Shown: in pieces, positions 32,032 through 40,216 of the stretch
Layout: each line of letters begins with the position of its first letter
How positions within the stretch are numbered: the stretch's first letter is position 1
Assembly: GCA_945900775.1 (NCBI GenBank)
Contig: CAMDJP010000024.1
Span: 1 to 42,411 of the forward strand
Direction: 5' to 3'
Origin: Akkermansia muciniphila
GTDB lineage: Bacteria > Verrucomicrobiota > Verrucomicrobiia > Limisphaerales > SIAT01
Length of the DNA: 42,411 bases
Notes under the pieces: model-generated
What the model saw: only the letters and a program-made list of their open reading frames with translations
Told to the model about the DNA's origin: nothing
Database searches by the model: none
Made by a program: the position numbers and the translations under genes

Positions 32032-33495
32032 ATGAACCTCGATCCCCTCACACACGCGCAATTAGAACACCAGACCCGCCGGCAGTTCTTCGAAACTACC
32101 AGCCAGTTGAGTCTCGGCTCGATTGCGCTCGCGTCGCTCCTCAATGGTGATGCCGCCGCCGCCCCGACCTCGGCGGCGAACCCGCTGGCGCCGCACAAGT
32201 CGCACTTCGAACCGAAGGTGAAGCGGGTAATCTATCTGCACATGTCCGGCGCGCCGCCGCATCTGGACCTGTTCGATTATAAGCCGGAGCTGGTGAAACG
32301 GGACGGGCAGAATTGCCCGGATGACTATCTGAAGGGGCGTCGCTTTGCTTTCACCAGCGGTGTCCCGAAGTTGCTCGGCACGCGCCGAAAGTTCAGCCAG
32401 CACGGCAAGGGCGGCGTCTGGATGAGCGATGCGGTGCCGAATTTCCATTCCATCGCGGACGAGATGTGTGTGATTCGTTCGATGAAGACCGATGAGTTCA
32501 ATCACACGCCCGCCGAACTGCTGCTCTTCACCGGTCACGGGCGGCAGGGCCGTCCCTCGATGGGCGCGTGGACGACATACGGCCTGGGCACGGAGAACGA
32601 GAATCTGCCCGGCTTTGTCGTGCTGATCTCCAGCGGCGTACAGCCCAGCGGCGGCCAGAGCAACTGGGGCAGCGGCTTTCTGCCATCCGTTTTTCAAGGC
32701 GTTCAATGCCGCTCGAAGGGCGACCCTGTTCTTTACGTTTCAAACCCACCCGGCATGGATCGCGAGATGCGTCGGCGCACGCTCGACGCGTTGAAGGATT
32801 TGAACGAGCTGCAAGCGAAGGAACTCGGCAATCCAGAAACGCTCACACGAATCCAGCAGTACGAGCTCGCCTTCCGCATGCAGGCGAGTGTGCCGGAGGT
32901 GATGGATATCGCGAAGGAATCGAAGGCGACACTCGATTCCTATGGCGCGACGCCCGGCGGCGCGAGTTTCGCAAACAACTGCCTGCTCGCACGGCGACTT
33001 GTCGAGCAGGGCGTACGCTTCGTGCAACTCTTCGACTGGGGCTGGGACTTTCACGGCACGGGACCGGGCGAAGACATCCGCGATGGTCTTACGAAAAAGT
33101 GCGCGACGATGGACAAGCCGGTCGCCGCGCTCGTGCGCGACCTCAAACAGCGCGGCCTGCTCGACAGCACGCTCATCGTCTGGAGCGGCGAATTCGGACG
33201 CACCCCCTTCCGCGAGGGCCGCACTGCGGGCGGCACCGTGCTCGGCCGCGACCATTATCCCGATTGCTTCTGCACGGCGCTCATCGGTGGCGGTGTGAAG
33301 GGCGGGACGAACTACGGAGAGACCGATGACCTCGGCTTCGCTGTCGCGCGTGACAAGGTGCACGTGCACGACCTGCAGGCCACGATCCTGCATCTACTGG
33401 GCTTCAATCACGAGCGTCTCACGTTCCGCTTCCAAGGCCGCGATTACCGTCTCACGGATGTCCACGGCCACGTGGTGAAGGGCGTGTTGGCTTGA
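32032..33495 (+). CDS. DUF1501 protein, exported by a Tat-like signal
   Basis: The 487-residue product begins with a twin-arginine type leader (TRRQFFETTSQLSLGSIALASLLNGDAAAAP). The body fits DUF1501 (sulfatase/alkaline-phosphatase-like fold): RVIYLHMSGAPPHLDLFDYKPEL, GGVWMSDAVPNFHSIADEMCVIRSM, NHTPAELLLFTGHGRQGRPSMGAW, GFVVLISSG, WSGEFGRTPFREG and GRDHYPDCFCTALIGGGVKGG. Family knowledge: DUF1501 proteins accompany DUF1549/DUF1553 proteins in PVC bacteria, and residues such as the D/H pairs resemble a metal site, but no activity is known. It starts 6 bp after the PSD1 gene. Tat export suggests folding with a cofactor before secretion. A small hairpin follows the stop. Confidence 0.92.
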   Translation: MNLDPLTHAQLEHQTRRQFFETTSQLSLGSIALASLLNGDAAAAPTSAANPLAPHKSHFEPKVKRVIYLHMSGAPPHLDLFDYKPELVKRDGQNCPDDYLKGRRFAFTSGVPKLLGTRRKFSQHGKGGVWMSDAVPNFHSIADEMCVIRSMKTDEFNHTPAELLLFTGHGRQGRPSMGAWTTYGLGTENENLPGFVVLISSGVQPSGGQSNWGSGFLPSVFQGVQCRSKGDPVLYVSNPPGMDREMRRRTLDALKDLNELQAKELGNPETLTRIQQYELAFRMQASVPEVMDIAKESKATLDSYGATPGGASFANNCLLARRLVEQGVRFVQLFDWGWDFHGTGPGEDIRDGLTKKCATMDKPVAALVRDLKQRGLLDSTLIVWSGEFGRTPFREGRTAGGTVLGRDHYPDCFCTALIGGGVKGGTNYGETDDLGFAVARDKVHVHDLQATILHLLGFNHERLTFRFQGRDYRLTDVHGHVVKGVLA

Positions 33496-33535
33496 ATCGG
33501 TAAAGCAGGAGCCACCTCCTGAAAACCACCGAGCC

Positions 33536-34774
33536 ATGTTCCAACAGAAATTCAGCGGCTGCCGATTTGCTCTAGCAATCGTCTTCGCTCAGGCTTGGTT
33601 GACGGGCGTTTCTGCCATCGCGCAGGAGCCGATCAAACCAGCATTGCGGGTGAATGAGGCGGCGCTGGGAAAAATTCGCGCCCTGAAAGCGAACAGCGCG
33701 GTCATCGTTGGCCAGGCAGCGGTGGTCGGCGAGTTCAACGAGGTGGCTAGGAAATTCGACCTTCATAAGAACGGGCCGCGTGGACGCGATTTCACCATCA
33801 AGGTCGTCTGGGCACCGGAGCGCCGGCGCGCCCTCTTCTGCGGTGCCAATCACGCGGTGCCGCATCGGATCAACGACGTGTGGGAATTCGATCTCGCCGC
33901 CCTGAGCTGGGCGATGCTGTACGCGCCGGACAACGCGCGCGATTATACGGGGCTCGGCAAGGATTTCAGCGACGTGGAATTCAAGGAGGGCATTTTCATC
34001 ACCAAACGGGGCGGACCGGGGATCATCGGCCACACGTGGTGGGGTCTCACCTACGATCCGGTGCAGAGGCAGATGCTCTTCATGAACACGTGGGTCACGG
34101 AAGAGAAGAAGGCGGCTGTGCAACTCGGCGGCGATCCGGCTACGCTTTATCCAGGACCACCGATGTGGGCTTTCTCGCCGGCGAGCGGGAAGTGGCAGAT
34201 GCTCAAGACGGACAAACCGTATCCGCGCCCGATCTTTGGGGGGATGCTAGAGTACGTGCCCGAGCTGCGCGGCACGATTTGGCACGCGAACAACTGGCAG
34301 ATGCACGGCACGTGGCTGTATGACGCGAAGAGCAACTCGTGGCGGGATCTCAAGAGCAACGGCAAGCCGGCCGAGTTCGAGAAGGAAGCGCCGGAGCCAG
34401 AACAGGTCGGCTACTACGATGTACGGCGCAAGCTCGTCATCGTCCATCGCCACAAGAGCACGCATCACTTCGACCCACAGTTGAACACATGGAAGAAGGT
34501 GATTGCCGCGGACAAGGACTCGGACCAAGTGCCTTACGGACACGACGCCTACTCGCCGATGTATTACGATTCCGTGAGCGGCCACGGCCTGTTGATTGAA
34601 TTCAAAACCAACGCGCTCTGGGCGTACGACCCTGACAAAACCGCATGGACCAAGTTGCAGCCCGAGGGCGACAAGATGCCTGAGGGAGGCAAGCGCCTCG
34701 CGTATTTCGACCCGAGCCAAGGCGTGTTCGTCGTCATCAACGGCACCGCGGTCTGGGCTTATCGCTCTCGCTAG
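33536..34774 (+). CDS. Secreted kelch/galactose-oxidase-like propeller protein
   Basis: The 412-residue product has a signal peptide (residues about 1-29, ending SAIAQE). Kelch-like strands repeat: RRRALFCGANHAVPHRINDVWEFDLAALSWAML, RQMLFMNTWV, PPMWAFSPASGKWQML, GTIWHANNWQMHGTWLYDAKSNSWRDL, HKSTHHFDPQLNTWKKV, GHGLLIEFKTNALWAYDPDKTAWTKL and FVVINGTAVWAYRSR. The DVWEFDL/xWAYDP-type motif pairs are typical of kelch propellers. It lacks an obvious Cys-Tyr copper site, so enzyme activity is not predicted. It follows the DUF1501 gene by 40 bp and may be the third gene of the PSD1 unit; it converges with the ceramidase-like gene. Confidence 0.82.
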   Translation: MFQQKFSGCRFALAIVFAQAWLTGVSAIAQEPIKPALRVNEAALGKIRALKANSAVIVGQAAVVGEFNEVARKFDLHKNGPRGRDFTIKVVWAPERRRALFCGANHAVPHRINDVWEFDLAALSWAMLYAPDNARDYTGLGKDFSDVEFKEGIFITKRGGPGIIGHTWWGLTYDPVQRQMLFMNTWVTEEKKAAVQLGGDPATLYPGPPMWAFSPASGKWQMLKTDKPYPRPIFGGMLEYVPELRGTIWHANNWQMHGTWLYDAKSNSWRDLKSNGKPAEFEKEAPEPEQVGYYDVRRKLVIVHRHKSTHHFDPQLNTWKKVIAADKDSDQVPYGHDAYSPMYYDSVSGHGLLIEFKTNALWAYDPDKTAWTKLQPEGDKMPEGGKRLAYFDPSQGVFVVINGTAVWAYRSR

Positions 34775-34805
34775 TAAAATCCTAGCGCTGGCGTAGGGCG
34801 CCTGT

Positions 34806-36185
34806 TCAGCGCGCGAACCCCTTCGGCATCACTGCCTGCACCGCCTCCATGATGCGCGTCTCCTGCGTGCCGTCGAAGCGGTTGGGACGGTTGTAATAAA
34901 CCATCGCGCCAACCGCCTCGTAGCCGCCCTCCTCCCAAACGCGGCGCGAGGGAATGTAGCAGGGCACGTCGTTCGCGTAGCTGTTCACCCAGACACGCGC
35001 ACCGTCGAACTCACGCTTGATGCGCAGGCCATAGTCCACGACGACTTCGCCCGGCAGGAAAACCATCGCGAGGTCATTGCCGAAGCTCAGAACTTGCACC
35101 AGATACGGCAGGTGGTCGGAAATCTTTTCGCCCTTGTCCAGCTTCGCGAGGGCGAACTGCGCGCGCAGGCCATCCGCACCCGGTTTCTTCGCGGCTGCCT
35201 CCCACTCGGCGCGCGTGGGTAGTTTATCGAATGGCAACTCGATGCGTTTGGTTCTGCCGGTTATCGGGCCAGTGATTGAGGTGAACTTACCTTCCTTCAA
35301 GAGCCGCGTGACCTCATCGGCGAGGGACTGCCCGTGCTTGTCCGCCAACTCGTAGGTGCCGCGCGGGTAGGGATTCTGGTCCGCGCCGCAGCCGATGGCC
35401 GTGAGCGCGACAACGCCGGGGTGCGCTTTTTCAATCGCGAGTTGCGCACTGCCCGCCCAGTCCGCGTGGATCTTGTTGAAGCCGCTCGTGGTGCAGTGGC
35501 AGGCGTAGTTCGCGAGCACGGCGCACAGCTTGCCGTCCGGCGAAGTCACGCGCAGGAGGGGCAGTTCGTGATCCACCGGACCTTCGGGATACTCGGCGTT
35601 CTGAAAGCCAGTGGGTGTGGGCTTGCGACGGTTCTTGGCGAACTTCACTTCCCCTTTTGTCCACGCGACAAAGGACGGCTTCCTCTCGGCTAGCGCCGTG
35701 AGCACGAGTTGTTCGAGTTTATCCGTGAACTCGCGCGTGTAGCGGTCAATGTTGCGCTGGTGCTCCTGTGGGATTGGCACGCCGAAGATTGTCGGCAGCA
35801 GACCGTTGAGCATCGGTGCGGAGTGTGTGTGGCTCGAGCAGATGGCGAAGCGCTCGCTCTGAAGGCCGTGGCGCGCGAGGCGTTTGAGGAGTTCGGTCCG
35901 AATCCATTCCGGCACGCCGCAGTTGTCCACGGTGACTAGGACGGCGGGCTTTTCTTCACTTGTGCCGAACGCGAGGGCCTTTGCGCGGATGCGTTGCTCC
36001 ACGCCCTCAAACTCCGTGCGGCGATTGCCGTAGCCATTGAGGCGGACGGGGTAGTCGGGCGTGATGTCCATCTGCGCCACGCCGACGGAAAGGCGGTTCC
36101 GCACCTCTCTCGGAGCGCTCGCACCACTGGCGAGCAAAGCAAGCAGGAGGCAGGACGCAAGACGAAGTAAAGTACGGCGGAACAT
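34806..36185 (-). CDS. Secreted neutral/alkaline ceramidase-like hydrolase
   Basis: The 459-residue product has a signal peptide (MFRRTLLRLASCLLLALLASGASA). The start VGVAQMDITPDYPVRLNGYGNR is the ceramidase N-terminal signature. Zinc-site landmarks follow: FAICSSHTHSAPMLNG near residue 117, VLANYACHCTTSG, and the late VWVNSYANDVPCYIPSRRVWEEGGYE. Neutral ceramidases cleave N-acyl bonds of sphingolipids; PVC bacteria have many secreted relatives on unknown substrates, so ceramide is not assumed. The frame is open to 36272 and M24 (36203) is also possible; 36185 was chosen because the signal peptide starts there. A second relative lies at 41513 on the opposite strand. Confidence 0.86.
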   Translation of the reverse strand: MFRRTLLRLASCLLLALLASGASAPREVRNRLSVGVAQMDITPDYPVRLNGYGNRRTEFEGVEQRIRAKALAFGTSEEKPAVLVTVDNCGVPEWIRTELLKRLARHGLQSERFAICSSHTHSAPMLNGLLPTIFGVPIPQEHQRNIDRYTREFTDKLEQLVLTALAERKPSFVAWTKGEVKFAKNRRKPTPTGFQNAEYPEGPVDHELPLLRVTSPDGKLCAVLANYACHCTTSGFNKIHADWAGSAQLAIEKAHPGVVALTAIGCGADQNPYPRGTYELADKHGQSLADEVTRLLKEGKFTSITGPITGRTKRIELPFDKLPTRAEWEAAAKKPGADGLRAQFALAKLDKGEKISDHLPYLVQVLSFGNDLAMVFLPGEVVVDYGLRIKREFDGARVWVNSYANDVPCYIPSRRVWEEGGYEAVGAMVYYNRPNRFDGTQETRIMEAVQAVMPKGFAR

Positions 36186-36456
36186 CTCCGACTGTGGTGG
36201 CATAAGAGAGAGATTGTCAACGCGAGTGGTAGGGCGTCCGAGCCACAGCCAAGTAGGCCAGAACGGGTTCATGGAAAGATTTCGCCCACCCTTAAAGTAG
36301 CGTGATTCGTGCTGCTGAACCGCTGAGTGTCGTGCGGGGAATTACCTCCGGAGCAGCCGTATCGAAGTCTCGCTTGCTGAACACAGGTGTTGCGCGGGCG
36401 GTGTATCCGCTTACACTCATCTTGAACTGAATACTGCAACCCAAACCTCTCTCGTT

Positions 36457-37551
36457 ATGACACGTCCCATCTCTCGCCGCCATTTTGTTTCCACCGTCAC
36501 CACCGCCGCCGCTGTGCTGGCCGCACCGCGTGTGCTCACCGCGCAGAAGTCGAGCGATCAACTTGTCATCGGTGCCGGCGCCCATCGCTACGAGGTGCTG
36601 CACAACTGGGCGCAGCTCCCGGCGCAATACACGTGGCAGACCACCCACAACGTCGCTGTGGACCGTGACAACAATCTTTACGTCATCCACGAGGGCCGCG
36701 AGAATCTCAAGGATCACCCGTCCATCTTCGTGTTTGACGCGCAGGGCAAGTTCATCCGCGCTTTCGGCAAGCAGTTTCAAGGCGGCGGTCACGGCATCGA
36801 AGTCCGCACTGAGGGCAAGGAGCAGTTTCTCTGGGTCACCGCTTATCAGCAGGTGAAGAGCTTCGCCAAGCTCACGCTCAAGGGCGAAACCGTCTGGCAG
36901 AAATACGCTCCCATGGACTCTGGCGTTTATCTCAAGAACGAGGACACCAAGCCGGCCAAGCGCTGGGGTCGCGACGCTTTCATGCCCACCAACTACGCCT
37001 TCCTCCCTGACGGCGGCTTCTACCTCGCCGACGGCTACGGCGCACACCGCGTTCATCGCTACGACAAGAGTGGCAAGTGGGTTTCGATGTTCGGCGAACC
37101 CGGCGCTGGTCCTGCCCAGTTCAACACCCCGCATGGCCTTTGGATGGATGACCGCCCCGGCCGCACGCCCTCTGTCGTCGTCGCCGACCGTGCGAACAAG
37201 CGACTCCAGTGGTGGTCGCTCGAAGGCAAACACATCAAGACACTCGATGGTTTCATCCTCCCCGCGAACCTCGACTCGCACAAAGACACTCTCCTCGTGC
37301 CCGACCTCAGCGCGCGCATCACGCTGCTGGACAAGGACGACAAGGTCATCGTCCACCTCGGCGAGGATCCCGAGTGGCGCGCTGCTGTGCTCAAGGACGG
37401 CATGAAACTGCGCCGCGAGGAAAAGGGCGCAGGCTGGGTCTCCGGCAAATTCCTGCACCCGCACGACGCCTGCTTTGATGCCGACGGCAACATCTTCGTC
37501 GCCGAGTGGGTCAACACCGGCCGCATCACCAAGCTGCGGAAAGTGAGCTGA
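36457..37551 (+). CDS. Tat-exported six-bladed propeller protein
   Basis: The 364-residue product begins MTRPISRRHFVSTVTTAAAVLAAPRVL, a typical twin-arginine leader. NHL-like blades follow: NVAVDRDNNLYVIHEG, SIFVFDAQGKFIRAFGKQFQGGGHGIEVR, NYAFLPDGGFYLADGYGAHRVHRYDKSGKWV, FNTPHGLWMDDRPG, VVADRANKRLQWWSLEGKHIKTL and PHDACFDADGNIFVAEWVNTGRITKL. The closest named group is the NHL/peptidylglycine-lyase-like 6-bladed propellers, but no catalytic site could be assigned. The sulfatase gene starts 2 nt after the stop, so the two are very likely translated together, and the propeller may present or bind the sulfatase substrate. Confidence 0.85.
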   Translation: MTRPISRRHFVSTVTTAAAVLAAPRVLTAQKSSDQLVIGAGAHRYEVLHNWAQLPAQYTWQTTHNVAVDRDNNLYVIHEGRENLKDHPSIFVFDAQGKFIRAFGKQFQGGGHGIEVRTEGKEQFLWVTAYQQVKSFAKLTLKGETVWQKYAPMDSGVYLKNEDTKPAKRWGRDAFMPTNYAFLPDGGFYLADGYGAHRVHRYDKSGKWVSMFGEPGAGPAQFNTPHGLWMDDRPGRTPSVVVADRANKRLQWWSLEGKHIKTLDGFILPANLDSHKDTLLVPDLSARITLLDKDDKVIVHLGEDPEWRAAVLKDGMKLRREEKGAGWVSGKFLHPHDACFDADGNIFVAEWVNTGRITKLRKVS

Positions 37552-37553
37552 AC

Positions 37554-39023
37554 GTGAGATTCGTTGCACTCCTCATTGCGGGCCTTTGCATCCTCGGTGA
37601 TCGAGTGTCTGCCGCTCGGAATCCCAACGTTCTCTTCATCGCCATTGACGATCAGAACGACTGGATCGGCTGTCTCGGCGGCCATCCGCAGGTAAAGACG
37701 CCGCACATCGACCGGCTCGCCGCGCGCGGCACGCTCTTCACGAACGCCCACTGCCAGGCGCCGCTCTGCAACCCTTCGCGCGCGAGCCTGCTCACCGGCT
37801 TGCGTCCATCCTCCACCGGCATCTACGGCCTCGCGCCCGGCATTCGCGATGTCGAGGCAACGCGCAACCACGTCACGCTGCCGCAAACCTTCACGAGCGC
37901 CGGTTGGTTCACCTACACCTGCGGGAAGATTTATCACGACGGCTCCATCAAGGCGAAGGACCGTGCGGCCGAGTTCAGCGAATGGGGTCCTGCGCCCGGC
38001 ATAGGCAAGCCAGCGCAACGCATCAACAAGTTGGCCGGCCCCCAGCATCCGGCAATGGACTGGGGCGTCTTCCCTGAACGAGACGAGGACGGTGGCGATT
38101 ATAAAATCGCGAATGCCGCCATTGATGCGTTACAGCGCGCGCCGAAGGAGAAACCATTCTTCATCAGCACAGGTTTCCGCCTCCCGCATGTGCCGTGCTT
38201 CGCGCCACAGAAATGGTTCGACCTCTATCCCGACGCGACGCTCCAGATGCCGCCGGTACGGCCCAGCGACCGGGACGACACGCCGCGCTTCTCGTGGTAT
38301 TTGCACTGGGAACTTCCGGAGCTGCGGCTCGCCACGCTGGAAAAACAGAATGAATGGCGACCACTCGTGCGCGCCTATCTCGCGAGCATCAGCTACATGG
38401 ACGCGCAGATTGGGCGGGTGCTCGATGCACTCGACGCCACTGGCCGCGCGCAGGAAACCATCGTCGTGCTCTGGAGCGATCATGGCTGGCATCTCGGCGA
38501 GAAAGGCATCACTGGCAAGAACACCCTTTGGGATCGCAGCACACGCGTCCCGCTCATCTTCGCTGGTCCGGGCATTGCGAAAGCGGCCGAGTGCGGTCGA
38601 CCCGTTGAGTTGCTCGATCTTTTTCCCACGCTGCTTGAACTCACGGGAATGCCTGCGCGCAACGCCCTCGAAGGCCACAGCCTCGCGCCGCAGTTGAAGG
38701 ACGCGCAGGCGCCGCGCCCATGGCCGGCCATCACCACGCACAACCAAGGCAACCACGCCGTCCGCACCGAGCAGTGGCGTTACATCCGTTACGCCGACGG
38801 CTCCGAGGAGCTCTACGACATGCAGCGTGATCCGAACGAGTGGCTTAATCTCGCCGGCGAAACGAAACACGCCGCGATCAAACTCGATTTGGCGAAGTGG
38901 CTTCCGAAGAAAGACCTGCCGCCCGCACTCGGCAGCCAGCATCGCATTCTTACCTACAACGCGAAGACCGGTGAGGCGGTGTGGGAAGGCAAGCCGATTG
39001 CGCCCACTCAGCGGATTCCGTGA
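37554..39023 (+). CDS. Secreted sulfatase (type I, iduronate-2-sulfatase-like)
   Basis: The 489-residue product has a signal peptide (residues 1-20, FVALLIAGLCILGDRVSA). The core begins NPNVLFIAIDDQNDWIGCLGGHPQVKTPHIDRLAARGTLF (D32, D33 metal ligands) and has the formylglycine site C72-N-P-S-R in QAPLCNPSRASLLTG; Cys72 must be converted by an FGE-type enzyme. Later landmarks are FISTGFRLPHVPCFAP, VLWSDHGWHLGEKGITGKNTLWDRSTRVPLI and YDMQRDPNEWLNLAG. The pattern best fits the iduronate-2-sulfatase subgroup; the substrate may be a sulfated polysaccharide. I chose GTG 37554, 2 nt after the propeller stop, because the signal peptide starts there. Confidence 0.92.
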   Translation: MRFVALLIAGLCILGDRVSAARNPNVLFIAIDDQNDWIGCLGGHPQVKTPHIDRLAARGTLFTNAHCQAPLCNPSRASLLTGLRPSSTGIYGLAPGIRDVEATRNHVTLPQTFTSAGWFTYTCGKIYHDGSIKAKDRAAEFSEWGPAPGIGKPAQRINKLAGPQHPAMDWGVFPERDEDGGDYKIANAAIDALQRAPKEKPFFISTGFRLPHVPCFAPQKWFDLYPDATLQMPPVRPSDRDDTPRFSWYLHWELPELRLATLEKQNEWRPLVRAYLASISYMDAQIGRVLDALDATGRAQETIVVLWSDHGWHLGEKGITGKNTLWDRSTRVPLIFAGPGIAKAAECGRPVELLDLFPTLLELTGMPARNALEGHSLAPQLKDAQAPRPWPAITTHNQGNHAVRTEQWRYIRYADGSEELYDMQRDPNEWLNLAGETKHAAIKLDLAKWLPKKDLPPALGSQHRILTYNAKTGEAVWEGKPIAPTQRIP

Positions 39024-39142
39024 ACAGATTCGTGGAGCCTCTCGACGTGTCGCAGTCGAGGTTATTCCGCGCCTTGCCGTCGTAAGAGATGCACGTGCGA
39101 TTCTGATTCGTGTCGAGGACTGGCGGGACGAAGGTCTTGCCC

Positions 39143-39164
39143 GCCGCTCGGCAGCCGCTCGGCA
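39143..39164. repeat. 11-bp tandem repeat, two copies
   Basis: GCCGCTCGGCA occurs twice in direct succession. It lies in a 272-bp gap between the sulfatase and the aldolase gene. The same gap holds a short minus-strand frame (38950-39165) with KTFVPPVLDTNQNRTCISYDG-like sequence that I could not assign, so this may be the remains of an inserted repeat or gene. Confidence 0.6.
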
Positions 39165-39261
39165 TCAGAGTGTAATTTCATAGGCCCAACATTTATTCCG
39201 GAACTTCAAATCGATAGCGCCCGGCCGAGATGCGCTCAGTATCCTAAGGATTTCTGCCGCC

Positions 39262-39289
39262 TTGCGAGTCTCGCCACGCCTGCTAGAAT
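39262..39289 (+). promoter_or_regulatory. Candidate promoter of the aldolase-MFS-hydrolase unit
   Basis: TTGCGA (39262-39267), a 16-bp spacer and TAGAAT (39284-39289) match four and five of six bases of the usual -35 and -10 boxes. The -10 ends only 6 bp before the ATG at 39296, so transcription would begin at or near the start codon and give a leaderless message; no ribosome binding site is visible. Inferred from sequence only. Confidence 0.35.
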
Positions 39290-39295
39290 TCCGGC

Positions 39296-40216
39296 ATGCT
39301 TTCTACCACACGGGCGTTGCGCGGCGTCCTGCCGGTCTTCCAGACGCCCTGGCATCCCGACGAGACGATTGACCACGCTACGCTGGAGCGCGAAATCACC
39401 TGGCTCTACGACTGCGGCGCAGACGGCATCGTCATGGCGATGGTGTCCGAAACACTGCGCCTCTCCAGCGAGGAACGCGAAGAACTCGCCGCCGCCGCGT
39501 GCAAGTTTGGCCGCGCGCGCGGTGTGGTGGTCATCAGTGTCGGGGCGGAGTCGTCCAAGGTCGCGGAGCGTTACGCTCGGCACGCCGAGTCTGCCGGCGC
39601 GGACGCGGTGATGGCCATTCCGCCCGTGTCCGTGGGCATCGGTGAGGGTGAACTGCTCGCCTACTACCGGCGCATTATCGAAGCCATCCGCATCCCCATC
39701 ATCGTGCAGGACGCCAGCGGCTACGTCGGCAAGCCCATGCCCATCGCGATGCAGGCGCGGTTGCTCGACGAGTTCGGCCCTGACCGCGTCCTCTACAAGC
39801 CAGAGGCCAGCCCCATCGGCCCGAAGCTCTCCGAGTTGCGCGACGCCACCGGTGGCCGCGCGCGCGTCTTCGAGGGCACCGGCGGCATCGCGCTCGTGGA
39901 TTCCTTCCGGCGCGGCATCGTGGGCACCATGCCGGGCGCGGACCTCATCCGTGGCCTCGTCCCGCTCTGGCACGCGCTCGCCGCCGGCGACACCGCGCTC
40001 GCCGATCGTATCCACGGCCCGATTGCCGCCCTCATCTCGATGCAGACCAGTCTCGATGCCTTCCTCGCCGTGGAGAAGCACCTGCTGGTGCGGCAAGGTA
40101 TTTTCAAAAACACGCTCGTCCGCGGCCCCGTCGGCTTTCGGCTGGACACCGAAACCACGCGCGAAGTGGACCGGCTCTTTGACCTACTGATTGAAGCAAC
40201 AAAACCAAAGTGCTGA
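39296..40216 (+). CDS. DapA family aldolase/dehydratase (dihydrodipicolinate synthase-like)
   Basis: The 306-residue product is a class I aldolase-type TIM barrel: LRGVLPVFQTPWHPDETIDHATLEREITWLYDCGADGIVMAMVSETLRLSSEER at the start, VVVISVGAESSKVAERYARHAESAGADAVMAIPP, and the Schiff-base lysine K168 in RVLYKPEASPIG. DHDPS has a catalytic YN before its PSR loop; here the place reads IIVQDASGYVGKP, without that Tyr, so the substrate is probably not that of lysine synthesis. Likely a 2-oxo acid aldolase for a sugar acid or sialic acid-like compound. The MFS gene start overlaps its last 26 bp, and a hydrolase gene follows. Confidence 0.87.
   Translation: MLSTTRALRGVLPVFQTPWHPDETIDHATLEREITWLYDCGADGIVMAMVSETLRLSSEEREELAAAACKFGRARGVVVISVGAESSKVAERYARHAESAGADAVMAIPPVSVGIGEGELLAYYRRIIEAIRIPIIVQDASGYVGKPMPIAMQARLLDEFGPDRVLYKPEASPIGPKLSELRDATGGRARVFEGTGGIALVDSFRRGIVGTMPGADLIRGLVPLWHALAAGDTALADRIHGPIAALISMQTSLDAFLAVEKHLLVRQGIFKNTLVRGPVGFRLDTETTREVDRLFDLLIEATKPKC

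Noticed and set aside
33506-33521. Hairpin CAGGAG/CTCCTG between the DUF1501 and kelch genes
   Set aside because: Only six base pairs and no T-run; too far from the start to hide a ribosome binding site.
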